Positions 6,838 through 13,434 of a DNA stretch of 14,450 nt are shown in pieces. The position numbers and the translations under genes are program-made. How positions within the stretch are numbered: the first letter of the stretch is position 1; the number at the start of each line of letters is the position of its first letter. Source of the DNA: an uncultured Prevotella sp. (GTDB lineage Bacteria > Bacteroidota > Bacteroidia > Bacteroidales > Bacteroidaceae); contig CALFGU010000136.1 in the NCBI GenBank assembly GCA_937877685.1, positions 1 to 14,450 of the forward strand, in the 5' to 3' direction. Below the pieces are notes generated by a model that saw only the letters and a list, made by a program, of their open reading frames with translations, was not told the DNA's origin and made no database searches.

Positions 6838-6845
6838 TATCTTTG
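6838..6845 (+). promoter_or_regulatory. -7 promoter element TATCTTTG for the GNAT-like gene
   Basis: TATCTTTG fits TAnnTTTG exactly and lies 26 nt before the ATG at 6872, a typical Bacteroidetes arrangement. The -33 TTTG is not clear; only a TGTT-like sequence lies in the right area. This probably starts the transcript for the GNAT-like gene and perhaps the following genes. Confidence 0.6.
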
Positions 6846-6871
6846 TAAGTTGTAGTGAAAATTAAACCTTT

Positions 6872-8008
6872 ATGGCTATTGAAATAAAGAAAGTGGCGAC
6901 GGGGGCCGAGTTGAAGACCTTCATTCGCTTTAATTATGAGATGTATAAGGATTGTGCTTACCATGTTCCTGAGTTGTATATGGACATGGTGTGCACACTT
7001 GACCGTAAGAAGAACCCTGCCTTTGAATTTTGTGATGCCGATTACTTCTTGGCATACCGCGACGGGGTTCTCGTAGGGCGTATTGCTGCCATCATTAACC
7101 ACCGCGCTAATGAAACTTGGAACCAAAAGGTGGTGCGCTTCGGATGGATAGACTTCATTGATGACTATGAAGTGAGCAGTGCGTTGCTCAACACGGTCAA
7201 GGAATGGGGCCAGGACCGTGGCATGACCGATATTGAAGGCCCGCTCGGATTCACTGACCTCGATCCTGAAGGTATGCTCATCGAAGGGTTTGACCAACTT
7301 TCAACGATGGCAACCATTTATAATTATGATTATTACCCCAAGCACGTAGAGCGTTGGGGAATGGAAAAGGCTGCCGACTGGGTGGAGCGTAAGATTTACA
7401 TTCCCGAAGAAGTGCCCGAAAAACACAAGCGCATCTCCGACATCGTGTTGAAGAAGTACGGTCTGCGCATCCGCAAGTTTAAGAGCAAGTGGGAAGTGAT
7501 GCGCTCGGGTGCCGTTCATAAAATCTTCCGCCTCATTAACGAAGCCTATACGCCCCTTTTCGGATTCACACGCCTCACGGAGCGTCAGATTGACACGTAC
7601 GTGAAAATGTACGTGCCCGTTCTTGACCTTCGCATGGTGACTATCATTGAAGATGCCGAGGGCGAGATTATCGCCGTTGGCGTTTCAATGCCTTCGCTTT
7701 CCGAAGCCTTACGAAAGGCCAAGGGTAAGTTCTTCCCCTTCGGTTGGTGGCACCTCATGAAGGCCCTGCTTTGGAAGAAATCCCACGTGCTTGACCTTCT
7801 TCTCGTGGCCGTTCGCCCCGATTATCAAAGCAAGGGCGTAAATGCGCCACTCTTTACAGACCTCATTCCCGTTTATCAGCAGATGGGCTTTGAATATGCA
7901 GAGTCAAATCCCCAACTTGAAGAAAACGAAAAGGTGGCAAGTCAGTGGCAGTACTTCCGTACGGAAGACCATAAGCGCCGTCGTTGCTTTAAGAAGTCGA
8001 TAGTCTAA
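6872..8008 (+). CDS. GNAT-like acyltransferase family protein (YghO-like)
   Basis: A 378-residue cytoplasmic protein with no signal peptide or membrane segment. It resembles the large GNAT-like proteins common in Bacteroidetes, related to E. coli YghO, whose substrates are not established. The N-terminal part has a GNAT-type strand pattern in YFLAYRDGVLVGRIAAIIN (about 58-76), followed by the conserved block GPLGFTDLDPEG (123-134) and GFDQLSTMATIYNYDYYPK. The C-terminal part has VRPDYQSKGVNA (314-325), which resembles the acetyl-CoA pyrophosphate-binding loop (Q/R-x-x-G-x-G/A), followed by a helix and MGFEYAESN. The ATG at 6872 fits the promoter 26 nt upstream. parE follows 73 nt later on the same strand, but the spacer is filled by 9-nt repeats. 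Membership of the GNAT superfamily is fairly secure; the reaction is unknown. Confidence 0.8.
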   Translation: MAIEIKKVATGAELKTFIRFNYEMYKDCAYHVPELYMDMVCTLDRKKNPAFEFCDADYFLAYRDGVLVGRIAAIINHRANETWNQKVVRFGWIDFIDDYEVSSALLNTVKEWGQDRGMTDIEGPLGFTDLDPEGMLIEGFDQLSTMATIYNYDYYPKHVERWGMEKAADWVERKIYIPEEVPEKHKRISDIVLKKYGLRIRKFKSKWEVMRSGAVHKIFRLINEAYTPLFGFTRLTERQIDTYVKMYVPVLDLRMVTIIEDAEGEIIAVGVSMPSLSEALRKAKGKFFPFGWWHLMKALLWKKSHVLDLLLVAVRPDYQSKGVNAPLFTDLIPVYQQMGFEYAESNPQLEENEKVASQWQYFRTEDHKRRRCFKKSIV

Positions 8009-8067
8009 TATATATAGAAATTCTAGGGCATCTAGAACATCGAGAATCCCTATATGTTCTATAAAAC
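8005..8067. repeat. 9-nt phased array, CTAGAANAT-like units, between GNAT-like gene and parE
   Basis: Seven consecutive 9-nt units: CTAATATAT, ATAGAAATT, CTAGGGCAT, CTAGAACAT, CGAGAATCC, CTATATGTT, CTATAAAAC, starting at 8005, 8014, 8023, 8032, 8041, 8050 and 8059. CTA or a one-base variant opens each unit. The array starts inside the last codons of the upstream gene and ends 14 nt before the parE ATG. Confidence 0.75.
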
Positions 8068-8081
8068 TAAAATTCTCCTCC

Positions 8082-10112
8082 ATGGAAACCCCAAATAACC
8101 ACACCGTCAATTATGACGAGAGTAAAATACGCCATCTTGAAGATACGGACCACATTCGTATGCGCCCCGGTATGTATATCGGTCGCTTGGGAGACGGTTC
8201 GCATGCCGAGGATGGTATATACGTGTTGCTGAAGGAAACGATTGACAACTCGATTGACGAATTTAATGAAGGCTTTGGTAAGCGTATTGAGGTGGATATT
8301 ACGGATGATGCCACTTGTGCGATACGCGACTATGGGCGAGGCATACCCTTGGGCAGTCTTATCCCTGCCGTTTCGCAATTGAATACGGGCGGTAAGTACG
8401 ATACCTCTGTATTTACGGCCTCAGTCGGACTCAATGGTGTGGGTTTGAAGGCAGTGAATGCGCTGAGTGAGCGTTTCGTAGCGCGCTCTGTGCGCGAAGG
8501 AAAAATGCATGAGACTACGTTTGAGCGCGGTGTGTTAGTCAACGATGTTTATGCCGACACGGAGGAAGAAAATGGCACCTACATCTTCTTTGCCCCCGAC
8601 CCCACGCTCTTCAAGCACTACCGCTTCCACAGCGAATTCGTGGAGTTCATGCTCCGTAACTATACGTACCTCAACACAGGTCTTGCAATTTTTTACAACG
8701 GGCGAAGAATCGTCAGCCGCAATGGTCTTGAAGACCTTCTTACGGATAACCTTACGGCGCCTGCGCTTTACCCCATCGTGCATATTAAGGGCGAGGGTAT
8801 TGATATTGCTTTTACCCACACGGCGCAGTATGGTGAGGAATATTATTCCTATGTCAATGGTCAGCATACGACACAGGGCGGCACGCATCAGAGTGCCTTT
8901 AAGGAACACATCGCACGCACAATTAAGGAATATTATGGCAAGGCCTACGATGTGCAAGACGTGCGCAACGGACTCGTAGCTGCTATCGCCGTACGCGTAA
9001 TTGAACCCCTTTTTGAAAGTCAGACGAAAATCAAACTCGGTTCCCTTGTCATGGCTCCGGATAAGGATGCGAAGGGTAACCCATTCCCGCTTTCAGGGGT
9101 GAGTGTGAATAAGTTTGTTGGCGATTTTATTAAGGAAAATGTGGACAACTATCTCCACAAAAACCTTGATGTGGCTGAGGTGTTGCAACAGAAAATTGTG
9201 GATAGCGAAAAGGAGCGCAAGGCTATTGCTGGTGTGACCAAGTTAGCCCGTGAGCGTGCAAAGAAAGCCAACCTCCACAACCGCAAATTGCGCGACTGCC
9301 GCATTCACCTCAATGATGCGCCCCCCAAACAGCGTAAGGGCGAGGAGGATGTGAATGACCCGCGCCTGGATAGTTCACTCTTCATCACCGAAGGTAATTC
9401 GGCGAGCGGAAGTATCACAAAGTGTCGCGACGTAAACCTTCAGGCGGTCTTCTCGCTCCGAGGTAAACCCCTGAATTGCTTTGGTTTGACAAAGAAGGTG
9501 GTGTATGAAAACGAGGAATTCAACCTCCTTCAGGCCGCACTCAATATTGAGGATGGTCTCGACGGATTGCGTTACAACAAGGTGATTATCGCTACCGATG
9601 CCGACGTAGATGGGATGCACATTCGCTTACTCATGATGACCTTCTTCTTACAGTTCTTCCCCGAATTGATAAAGAAGGGTCACGTGTATATCTTGCAAAC
9701 ACCCCTCTTCCGCGTACGTAACAAAAAGCGTAAGGAGAAGAAGACCGAACAACCCAAGAGCGTGAACGAACAAAGCGCTGGGGCTGCCGTCTTAAAGAAA
9801 GCCAAGAGCAGCGACCGCGCAGAATATGAAACGGTTTACTGTTACACCGAAGAAGAACGCCTTGCTGCTATCGAGCGTCTCAGTCCCAACCCCGAAATTA
9901 CGCGATTCAAGGGATTGGGTGAAATCTCGCCCGACGAGTTTGTACACTTTATCGGTCCTGAAATGCGACTCGAACCCGTGACGCTCCATAAGAGTGACAA
10001 GGTAAAGGAACTCTTGGAATACTACATGGGTAAGAACACGATGGAACGCCAAAACTTCATCATCGACAACTTGGTGGTGGAAGAAGATTTGGCGGAGGAA
10101 GATGCCGAGTAA
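8082..10112 (+). CDS. parE: DNA topoisomerase IV subunit B
   Basis: ATPase subunit of topoisomerase IV, which with ParC decatenates daughter chromosomes. 676 residues. GHKL ATPase: KETIDNSIDE with Glu52 and Asn56, DYGRGIP with Asp83, GLNGVGLKAVNAL from 116. Transducer: QGGTHQSAFKEHI and ESQTKIKLGS. TOPRIM: EGNSASGSI with Glu437, LRGKPLNCFGL, and DADVDGMHI with Asp506, Asp508 and Asp510. Then RFKGLGEISPDEF and GKNTMERQNFIIDNLV at the end. The opening RHLEDTDHIRMRPGMYIGRLGDG and the whole layout fit the Bacteroidetes topoisomerase IV type rather than gyrase B. Odd points: Asn439 where type IIA enzymes usually have Asp (EGDSA), and a lysine-rich extra stretch at about residues 550-583 after TOPRIM. 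The start at 8082 is the ATG just before ETPNN. parC is not in the window. Confidence 0.95.
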   Translation: METPNNHTVNYDESKIRHLEDTDHIRMRPGMYIGRLGDGSHAEDGIYVLLKETIDNSIDEFNEGFGKRIEVDITDDATCAIRDYGRGIPLGSLIPAVSQLNTGGKYDTSVFTASVGLNGVGLKAVNALSERFVARSVREGKMHETTFERGVLVNDVYADTEEENGTYIFFAPDPTLFKHYRFHSEFVEFMLRNYTYLNTGLAIFYNGRRIVSRNGLEDLLTDNLTAPALYPIVHIKGEGIDIAFTHTAQYGEEYYSYVNGQHTTQGGTHQSAFKEHIARTIKEYYGKAYDVQDVRNGLVAAIAVRVIEPLFESQTKIKLGSLVMAPDKDAKGNPFPLSGVSVNKFVGDFIKENVDNYLHKNLDVAEVLQQKIVDSEKERKAIAGVTKLARERAKKANLHNRKLRDCRIHLNDAPPKQRKGEEDVNDPRLDSSLFITEGNSASGSITKCRDVNLQAVFSLRGKPLNCFGLTKKVVYENEEFNLLQAALNIEDGLDGLRYNKVIIATDADVDGMHIRLLMMTFFLQFFPELIKKGHVYILQTPLFRVRNKKRKEKKTEQPKSVNEQSAGAAVLKKAKSSDRAEYETVYCYTEEERLAAIERLSPNPEITRFKGLGEISPDEFVHFIGPEMRLEPVTLHKSDKVKELLEYYMGKNTMERQNFIIDNLVVEEDLAEEDAE

Positions 10113-10175
10113 TTATAGTTTTTATTGGGACCATAGTGACTGTAGGAACTATAGTATCTATAGGCACTATCGTCC
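10113..10175. repeat. 9-nt phased array, CTATAGTNA-like units, between parE and coaD
   Basis: Units in strict 9-nt steps: TTATAGTTT (10113), TTATTGGGA (10122), CCATAGTGA (10131), CTGTAGGAA (10140), CTATAGTAT (10149), CTATAGGCA (10158), CTATCGTCC (10167). The array starts at the base after the parE stop codon and ends 21 nt before coaD. The unit (CTATAG) differs from the CTAGAA type found before parE. Confidence 0.75.
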
Positions 10176-10196
10176 TAATCCAAAAATCACTCAATT

Positions 10197-10643
10197 GTGA
10201 AAACAGCAATTTTTCCCGGAACATTCGACCCCTTTACAGTGGGCCACGCCAGTATTGTTGAGCGTGGCCTACCGCTTTTTGACCGTATTGTCATTGGCGT
10301 TGGGGTAAACGATAACAAGCGTACGCTTTATACGAACGAAGAGCGCGTACGCAATATACAAGAGATTTATGCTAATGAACCGCGCATTAAGGTTGTGGCG
10401 TATGATGACTTGACTGTTGACCTCGCCAAGCGTGAGGGGGCAGAGTTTATCCTTCGTGGCATCCGCTCAGTGAAAGACTTTGAGTACGAACGCGACATTG
10501 CTGCTATGAATGAGCGACTCTCGGGCGTGGAAACCGTACTCCTTTTCACCGAACCCCAATACATGAGCATCTCTTCCAGCGTTGTGCGCGAATTGCTCCG
10601 TTTCGGCAAAGACGTTACGGAGTTCTTACCCAAGAAGAAATAA
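10197..10643 (+). CDS. coaD: Pantetheine-phosphate adenylyltransferase
   Basis: Cytoplasmic enzyme of coenzyme A synthesis: it transfers AMP from ATP to 4'-phosphopantetheine, giving dephospho-CoA. 148 residues, close to the usual 155-165. The nucleotidyltransferase signature FPGTFDPFTVGH (6-17) contains the T/HxGH motif with His17. The substrate-binding block ILRGIRSVKDFEYE (85-98) and the C-terminal ISSSVVRELLRFGKDV (125-140) are typical of CoaD. The start is GTG at 10197 (M-K-T-A-I-F-P-G); no ATG upstream is compatible. It lies 84 nt after parE, on the same strand, and 172 nt before the protease gene. The co-directional order suggests a shared transcript, though the repeat-filled spacers leave room for internal promoters or processing. 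Confidence 0.96.
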   Translation: MKTAIFPGTFDPFTVGHASIVERGLPLFDRIVIGVGVNDNKRTLYTNEERVRNIQEIYANEPRIKVVAYDDLTVDLAKREGAEFILRGIRSVKDFEYERDIAAMNERLSGVETVLLFTEPQYMSISSSVVRELLRFGKDVTEFLPKKK

Positions 10644-10677
10644 AACTTGAATTGAAAAATGAGAATGTGGCGTGATG

Positions 10678-10764
10678 CTTACCGACTTCTTGCATAGTCT
10701 TGCTGACCTTCTGTGTATTCTTACTGACTTTTTCCGTTTTCTTACTCACATAAGAAGCACAAGG
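10678..10764. repeat. 21-nt tandem repeat (three and a part copies) upstream of the S41 protease gene
   Basis: CTTACCGACTTCTTGCATAG (10678), CTTGCTGACCTTCTGTGTAT (10699) and CTTACTGACTTTTTCCGTTT (10720) begin 21-nt units exactly in tandem, and a fourth begins CTTACTCACATAAG at 10741. The following ACATAAGAAGCACAAGG (10748-10764) matches 16 of 17 bases of unit A at 6265-6281. Because 21 is a multiple of 3 the stretch stays open in the protease frame, encoding a 7-residue repeat, but it lies before the signal peptide and is judged non-coding. Confidence 0.7.
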
Positions 10765-10815
10765 TTACTCTTAGTCGCACGAGTGTCCCACATAATTCTC
10801 ACTAATCCACTTGAA

Positions 10816-12402
10816 ATGAAGAAAATCATCCTTTCCTGCCTGCTCCTTTTAGGTTCAGTTTCCATGGTAGCACAGGAATATTACGATATTACGCAGATGC
10901 GTAAGTTGCAAACGGTACAGTTGGCCATTGCAAACCTTTATGTGGACTCCGTTGACTTTAAGAAACTTACGGAGGACGCAATCGTGGGCATGCTTGAGAA
11001 GTTAGACCCTCACTCACAGTATTCCAACCCCGAAGAAACCAAGAAGTTAAACGAACCCTTGGAAGGCAATTTCGAGGGAATCGGAGTGCAGTTTCGCATG
11101 CTGGAAGACACGCTCATCGTGTCAAGACCTACGCCCAAGGGACCCAGTGAGAAGGTGGGCGTAATGGCAGGCGACCGCATCGTTGGGGTGAATGGTGAAG
11201 TCATTGCCGGAGTTAAGATGCCGCAAGACAGCATTATGAAGAAACTTCGCGGACCTAAGGGCACCGTGGCGCGACTCAAGATTGTGCGCACCGGACTTGC
11301 TGACACGCTTTACTTTGACGTTACCCGCGATAAGATACCCCTTCACACGGTAGATGCTGCCTATATGATTGCTCCGGGAGTGGGTTACATCCTTCTGGAA
11401 CGCTTTGGCGCCACATCGGGTAAGGAGGTTGAGGATAAGATTGCTGAGTTGCAGGCTCAGGGAATGAAAAGTTTGATTTTCGACCTTAAACTCAACGGTG
11501 GCGGATATTTGGGCGCGGCGGCGGAAGTGGCTTCGCAGTTCTTGCCACAGGGCAGTCTCGTGGTCTATACCGATGGTCGCAACATGCCGAGTCAGAAGTT
11601 GAATGCCCAGGGTGGTGGTCTCTTTAAGGAAGGTCGTGTTGTGGTGTTGGTAGATGAATATTCGGCTTCGGCAGCTGAGATTGTGAGTGGCGCACTTCAG
11701 GATTACGACAGAGCAGTGCTCGTGGGGCGCAGAACTTTTGGTAAGGGTCTTGTCCAACGTCCTATCGAATTAGAGGATGGTTCGATGATTCGCCTCACGG
11801 TTTCTCACTATTACACCCCTTCTGGACGCTGCATTCAGAAACCCTATGAAAAGGGGAAGAAAGAGGAATATCGCGATGACTTGGACCACCGCTACGAACA
11901 CGGCGAACTGACCTGTCTTGACAGCATACGTTTAGATTCCACAAAGGTGTATAAGACCTTCTATAAGAAGCGCACCGTCTATGGTGGCGGTGGCATCATG
12001 CCCGATGTCTTTGTGCCCCTCGACACTTTGGAATTTACCGAAACGTATCGCAAAATCAGTCGCGCCAATCTTATCGTAAACGAATCGTTGCGTTACTTCA
12101 ACGAAAATCGTAAAGCGTTGGAGAAGAAATATCCTACCTTTGAGGCGTTTAATGCTGACTACACCGTGCCCGAAAAACTCATCAACACCATTCTTAAAAA
12201 GGCTGCGGAAAAGGATATTAAACCCAAGGATGACAACGAAAAGGCGCAGACCATTGACCAACTTTCTTACATGCTCAAGGCACTTGTGGCTTATGACATT
12301 TGGGAAAGAAACGAATACTTGCGTATAATCAACGAGCGCGATGATATTGTGCAGCGCGCGTTGGAGATAATTACGAGCGAGGATTACGATACCTACCTGT
12401 AA
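10816..12402 (+). CDS. S41-family C-terminal processing peptidase (CtpA/Prc type)
   Basis: An exported serine protease that degrades or trims periplasmic or envelope proteins from their C termini. I chose the ATG at 10816 because it begins a signal peptide (MKKIILSCLLLLGSVSMVA, cleavage before QEYYD); the frame is open back to 10672 but that part is a tandem repeat. 528 residues result. Order: helical N-terminal part with EKLDPHSQYSNPEE (61-74); PDZ domain about 85-170 with GIGVQFRM and GVMAGDRIVGVNGE; S41 core with IFDLKLNGGGYL (221-232), EYSASAAEIVSGALQDY (281-297) and TFGKGLVQ (307-314). Ser285 and Lys310 form the catalytic dyad, spaced 25 residues as in E. coli Prc; Gln314 also fits. A C-terminal helical region of about 150 residues follows. 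It comes after coaD on the same strand. Substrates are unknown. Confidence 0.95.
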   Translation: MKKIILSCLLLLGSVSMVAQEYYDITQMRKLQTVQLAIANLYVDSVDFKKLTEDAIVGMLEKLDPHSQYSNPEETKKLNEPLEGNFEGIGVQFRMLEDTLIVSRPTPKGPSEKVGVMAGDRIVGVNGEVIAGVKMPQDSIMKKLRGPKGTVARLKIVRTGLADTLYFDVTRDKIPLHTVDAAYMIAPGVGYILLERFGATSGKEVEDKIAELQAQGMKSLIFDLKLNGGGYLGAAAEVASQFLPQGSLVVYTDGRNMPSQKLNAQGGGLFKEGRVVVLVDEYSASAAEIVSGALQDYDRAVLVGRRTFGKGLVQRPIELEDGSMIRLTVSHYYTPSGRCIQKPYEKGKKEEYRDDLDHRYEHGELTCLDSIRLDSTKVYKTFYKKRTVYGGGGIMPDVFVPLDTLEFTETYRKISRANLIVNESLRYFNENRKALEKKYPTFEAFNADYTVPEKLINTILKKAAEKDIKPKDDNEKAQTIDQLSYMLKALVAYDIWERNEYLRIINERDDIVQRALEIITSEDYDTYL

Positions 12403-12446
12403 TAAGTAGTCGTGAGGAGTCCCAAACATGTGGCAGAGTCGCTCAA

Positions 12447-12500
12447 AAGCAAGTCATTATGCGCTTGCTTCAAGATTTGCTCGGCAGGCATTCTTGAAGC
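12447..12500. promoter_or_regulatory. Two overlapping, mutually exclusive hairpins after the protease gene
   Basis: Hairpin 1: AAGCAAG (12447-12453) with CTTGCTT (12464-12470). Hairpin 2: GCTTCAAGA (12467-12475) with TCTTGAAGC (12492-12500), nine perfect pairs. They share bases 12467-12470, so only one can form fully. No T-run follows, so this is not a normal terminator. It could be an attenuator-like switch or 3'-end stabiliser in the transcript from the protease gene towards the DUF3109 gene; the function is inference. Confidence 0.5.
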
Positions 12501-12531
12501 GGCGAAACAAAGTCTTAAACAATTGAATTTG

Positions 12532-12587
12532 TTTGGGTACTTAGAAATTCTTATTTGGGTACTTAAAACGCCCTATTTGGGTACTTA
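12532..12587. repeat. Three direct repeats TTTGGGTACTTA at 22-nt period
   Basis: Identical 12-mers lie at 12532-12543, 12554-12565 and 12576-12587, starting exactly 22 nt apart. The 10-nt spacers differ (gaaattctta, aaacgcccta), so conservation is limited to the 12-mer. The spacing is close to two helical turns, which would put all copies on one face of the DNA, as expected for cooperative protein binding. The site lies 93 nt before the DUF3109 start. Confidence 0.85.
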
Positions 12588-12680
12588 GTTTTACTCCTTC
12601 CAAATCCGTTTTTGGCAGAGTGACATTCGGCTCTTCCTTCCGCACAGAAACATTGACTATTTAGCATCTATTTTTAAATT

Positions 12681-13295
12681 ATGAGATACCCCCTTCCTCC
12701 CATTCTCCAAGTGGGTGATGTTTTGCTCTCTTCTGACATCATCACGGAGAAGTTTTGTTGTGACCTTGAAAAGTGTAAGGGCATTTGTTGCGTAGAGGGT
12801 GAGGCCGGAGCGCCTGTCACGCTTGAGGAAATCGCAGAGTTGGAAAACGTGGTGGAACACATCGTTGACGACCTTGACCCTAAGGCGCTCAAAGTGCTTG
12901 AAGCGCAGGGCGTGGCTTATCGTGACCGTGATGGTGACTTGGTGACGAGCATCGTTGACGGACGCGATTGTTGCTTCACCTGTTATAGCGAAGATGGCAC
13001 CTGCCTTTGTGCTTGCGAAAAGGCGTTCCGTGCGGGCAAGACCTCATGGTGTAAACCCATTTCGTGCTATCTTTATCCCATCCGTGAAACTACGCTTTCC
13101 GATGGTACCATTGCCTTGAATTATAATCGCTGGACCGTCTGTCGAGATGCCGTTAAGAAAGGACAAGAACTCAACCTCCCCATCTGGAAGTTCTTGAAAA
13201 ATCCTCTCATCAAGCGTTTTGGCGAATCGTGGTACGATGAACTCACCGAGATGGTCAATCAGCTCCGTGAACAAGGTTATTTGGGCGTGGAGTAA
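12681..13295 (+). CDS. DUF3109-family cysteine-rich protein
   Basis: A 204-residue cytoplasmic protein of a family common in Bacteroidetes with no established function. Fourteen cysteines are visible, at about residues 26, 27, 32, 36, 37, 97, 98, 101, 108, 110, 112, 124, 129 and 154. They lie in CCDLEKCKGICC, DCCFTCYSEDGTCLCACEK, SWCKPISCYLYP and TVCRD. This pattern resembles the YkgJ-like zinc- or iron-chelating cysteine cluster and suggests metal or Fe-S binding; that is inference. No signal peptide or membrane segment is present. The ATG at 12681 follows an A/T-rich leader typical of Bacteroidetes starts. Upstream lies the 22-nt-period repeat; downstream are a 9-nt repeat array and a shared terminator facing the convergent pflB gene. 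No gene name is assigned. Confidence 0.88.
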   Translation: MRYPLPPILQVGDVLLSSDIITEKFCCDLEKCKGICCVEGEAGAPVTLEEIAELENVVEHIVDDLDPKALKVLEAQGVAYRDRDGDLVTSIVDGRDCCFTCYSEDGTCLCACEKAFRAGKTSWCKPISCYLYPIRETTLSDGTIALNYNRWTVCRDAVKKGQELNLPIWKFLKNPLIKRFGESWYDELTEMVNQLREQGYLGVE

Positions 13296-13376
13296 CTAGA
13301 GTATCCGGGTTTTCTAAAATCTCTAGAAAATATAGAAGTTCTTGACTCTCTAGGATATCTAATTCTTCTAAAAATC
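13296..13376. repeat. 9-nt phased array, CTAGAAAAT-like units, after the DUF3109 gene
   Basis: Nine consecutive units start at 13296 and every 9 nt after: CTAGAGTAT, CCGGGTTTT, CTAAAATCT, CTAGAAAAT, ATAGAAGTT, CTTGACTCT, CTAGGATAT, CTAATTCTT, CTAAAAATC. Six of nine begin with CTA. The array begins at the base after the stop codon and fills nearly all of the gap before the terminator. Unit sequence matches the array before parE. Confidence 0.8.
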
Positions 13377-13384
13377 ATACAAAC

Positions 13385-13413
13385 AAAAAGGCTCGCCATC
13401 GGCGAGCCTTTTT
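13385..13413. terminator. Bidirectional terminator between the DUF3109 gene and pflB
   Basis: AAAAAGGCTCGCC (13385-13397) and GGCGAGCCTTTTT (13401-13413) are perfect complements of 13 bases around the loop ATC. The GC-rich core is flanked by A and T runs on both sides, so it can stop transcription from both converging genes. Confidence 0.95.
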
Positions 13414-13434
13414 CATATCCTATACTCTCAAGGA

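Noticed and set aside
11122..11757. 211-codon minus-strand ORF opposite the S41 protease
   Set aside because: Antisense to conserved PDZ and catalytic motifs, so it is a shadow frame.
12431..12500. Possible tRNA (GTGGCAGAGT-like start and paired arms)
   Set aside because: No T-loop consensus, no CCA-compatible acceptor stem and no plausible anticodon arm.
12428..12526. 32-codon basic ORF (MWQSRSKASHYALASRFARQ...)
   Set aside because: It coincides with the overlapping hairpins and is too short to support alone; mentioned only as a possible leader peptide.
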